Below, piece by piece: positions 63,497 to 64,000 of a stretch of DNA of 64,000 bases. Position numbers and translations under genes: made by a program. The stretch is from positions 62,001 to 126,000 of the forward strand of contig LUCM01004641.1 in NCBI GenBank assembly GCA_008360955.1, given 5' to 3'. Origin of the DNA: Fasciolopsis buskii. Lineage: Eukaryota; Platyhelminthes; Trematoda; Plagiorchiida; Fasciolidae. The notes beneath the pieces were generated by a model that saw nothing but the letters and a program-made list of their open reading frames with translations, was not told the origin of the DNA and did no database searches. Positions within the stretch are counted from its first letter, which is position 1. The number at the start of each line of letters is the position of its first letter.

Positions 63497-64000
63497 GCAT
63501 TGTGTGACTAACAATAGTATATTTAATCGACCCTGAGCTGAAAACCTTGATTCGAGTTACTTCTGTTACATTGTGCGAGGTAAGTCGATGACCAAAACAA
63601 CAAAGATGGTTTGGAATCCATACATAGGAAACTATATATATATATATATTTCGTTACCTGCTATATTTTATAGGTTAATGTCGAAAAATACACCATACCA
63701 ACCTATTACCACTCAAATTAACAAGATACCCGAGTGGTCATTTTAACCGATAAACGATGTTCAAGAGACTACATGGTAGTAAACTGACTGCAAAGATGAT
63801 CGCGCTGTGAAGACCTCTAACAGAAATAGTTTATTTACGTCTATGATGGTCACATGCATTGATAAATTCGTGGAACGCATAATCGACATCCGTTTGGAAT
63901 TGGTGCATAGTAATAGGATGAACATCTAAAAAAACGTTATCTCAATGCATTATTTTCAACACTAATAATTACCATCAGGTACTGATTTCTGATTTCCGTT
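63497..64000. other. 3' flank of the protease gene
   Basis: No open frame of note; contains the (TA)n run. Confidence 0.6.
63633..63649. repeat. TA dinucleotide microsatellite downstream of the protease
   Basis: An uninterrupted (TA)n run about 250 bases after the protease stop codon. Confidence 0.85.

Noticed and set aside
1..64000. CRISPR arrays, rRNA genes, functional tRNA genes, bacterial operons and viral genes.
   Set aside because: No regularly spaced repeats, no conserved rRNA blocks, no tRNA with all arms paired, and the gene structure is intron-rich and eukaryotic.

Overview
The window looks like animal nuclear DNA, most likely from a flatworm, possibly a fluke (inference; no marker gene proves it). 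It is AT-rich and gene-sparse. Short coding exons are separated by kilobase GT-AG introns, and degenerate tRNA-derived short repeats are scattered throughout. There is no bacterial or viral gene organisation.

One gene is well supported: a secreted, trypsin-like serine protease (S1 family) on the + strand, about 52.46-63.38 kb. Six exons join with matching phases (1-0, 0-2, 2-1, 1-1, 1-0, 0-stop) into 362 residues. They hold the activation site, the His-Asp-Ser triad, Asp189 for Arg/Lys specificity and all ten cysteines of a two-chain chymotrypsin fold. Three features are unusual: an insertion of roughly 65 residues before the catalytic-His region, Lys in place of Ala next to the catalytic His, and Phe in place of the oxyanion-hole Gly193. 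The first exon is not present as such: the 52.46 kb exon has no in-frame ATG upstream before a stop, so a signal-peptide exon lies further 5'. Two candidate exons at 46.86 and 47.60 kb have compatible phases and may belong to the N-terminal part. Three AATAAA signals follow the stop codon.

Layout. 1-17.9 kb: no recognised gene; several open stretches flanked by good splice signals, all unassigned. 17.9-26.2 kb: tRNA-derived SINE copies of one family (17.9, 24.4, 25.8, 26.1 kb) and a different tRNA-like element at 21.6 kb. 26.2-40.7 kb: pyrimidine-rich and unassigned sequence, including a 107-codon open frame at 30.6 kb. 40.7-41.6 kb: a large inverted duplication carrying the SINE on both arms. 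41.6-52.4 kb: unassigned sequence, candidate upstream exons of the protease, another SINE at 51.0 kb and a second repeat family at 49.1 kb. 52.4-63.4 kb: the protease gene, with two more copies of the second repeat family and a CATA-rich tract in its introns. 63.5-64 kb: 3' flank.

Open frames of 60-120 codons are common by chance in DNA of this composition, so most are not reported as genes. Those listed as candidates carry low confidence.
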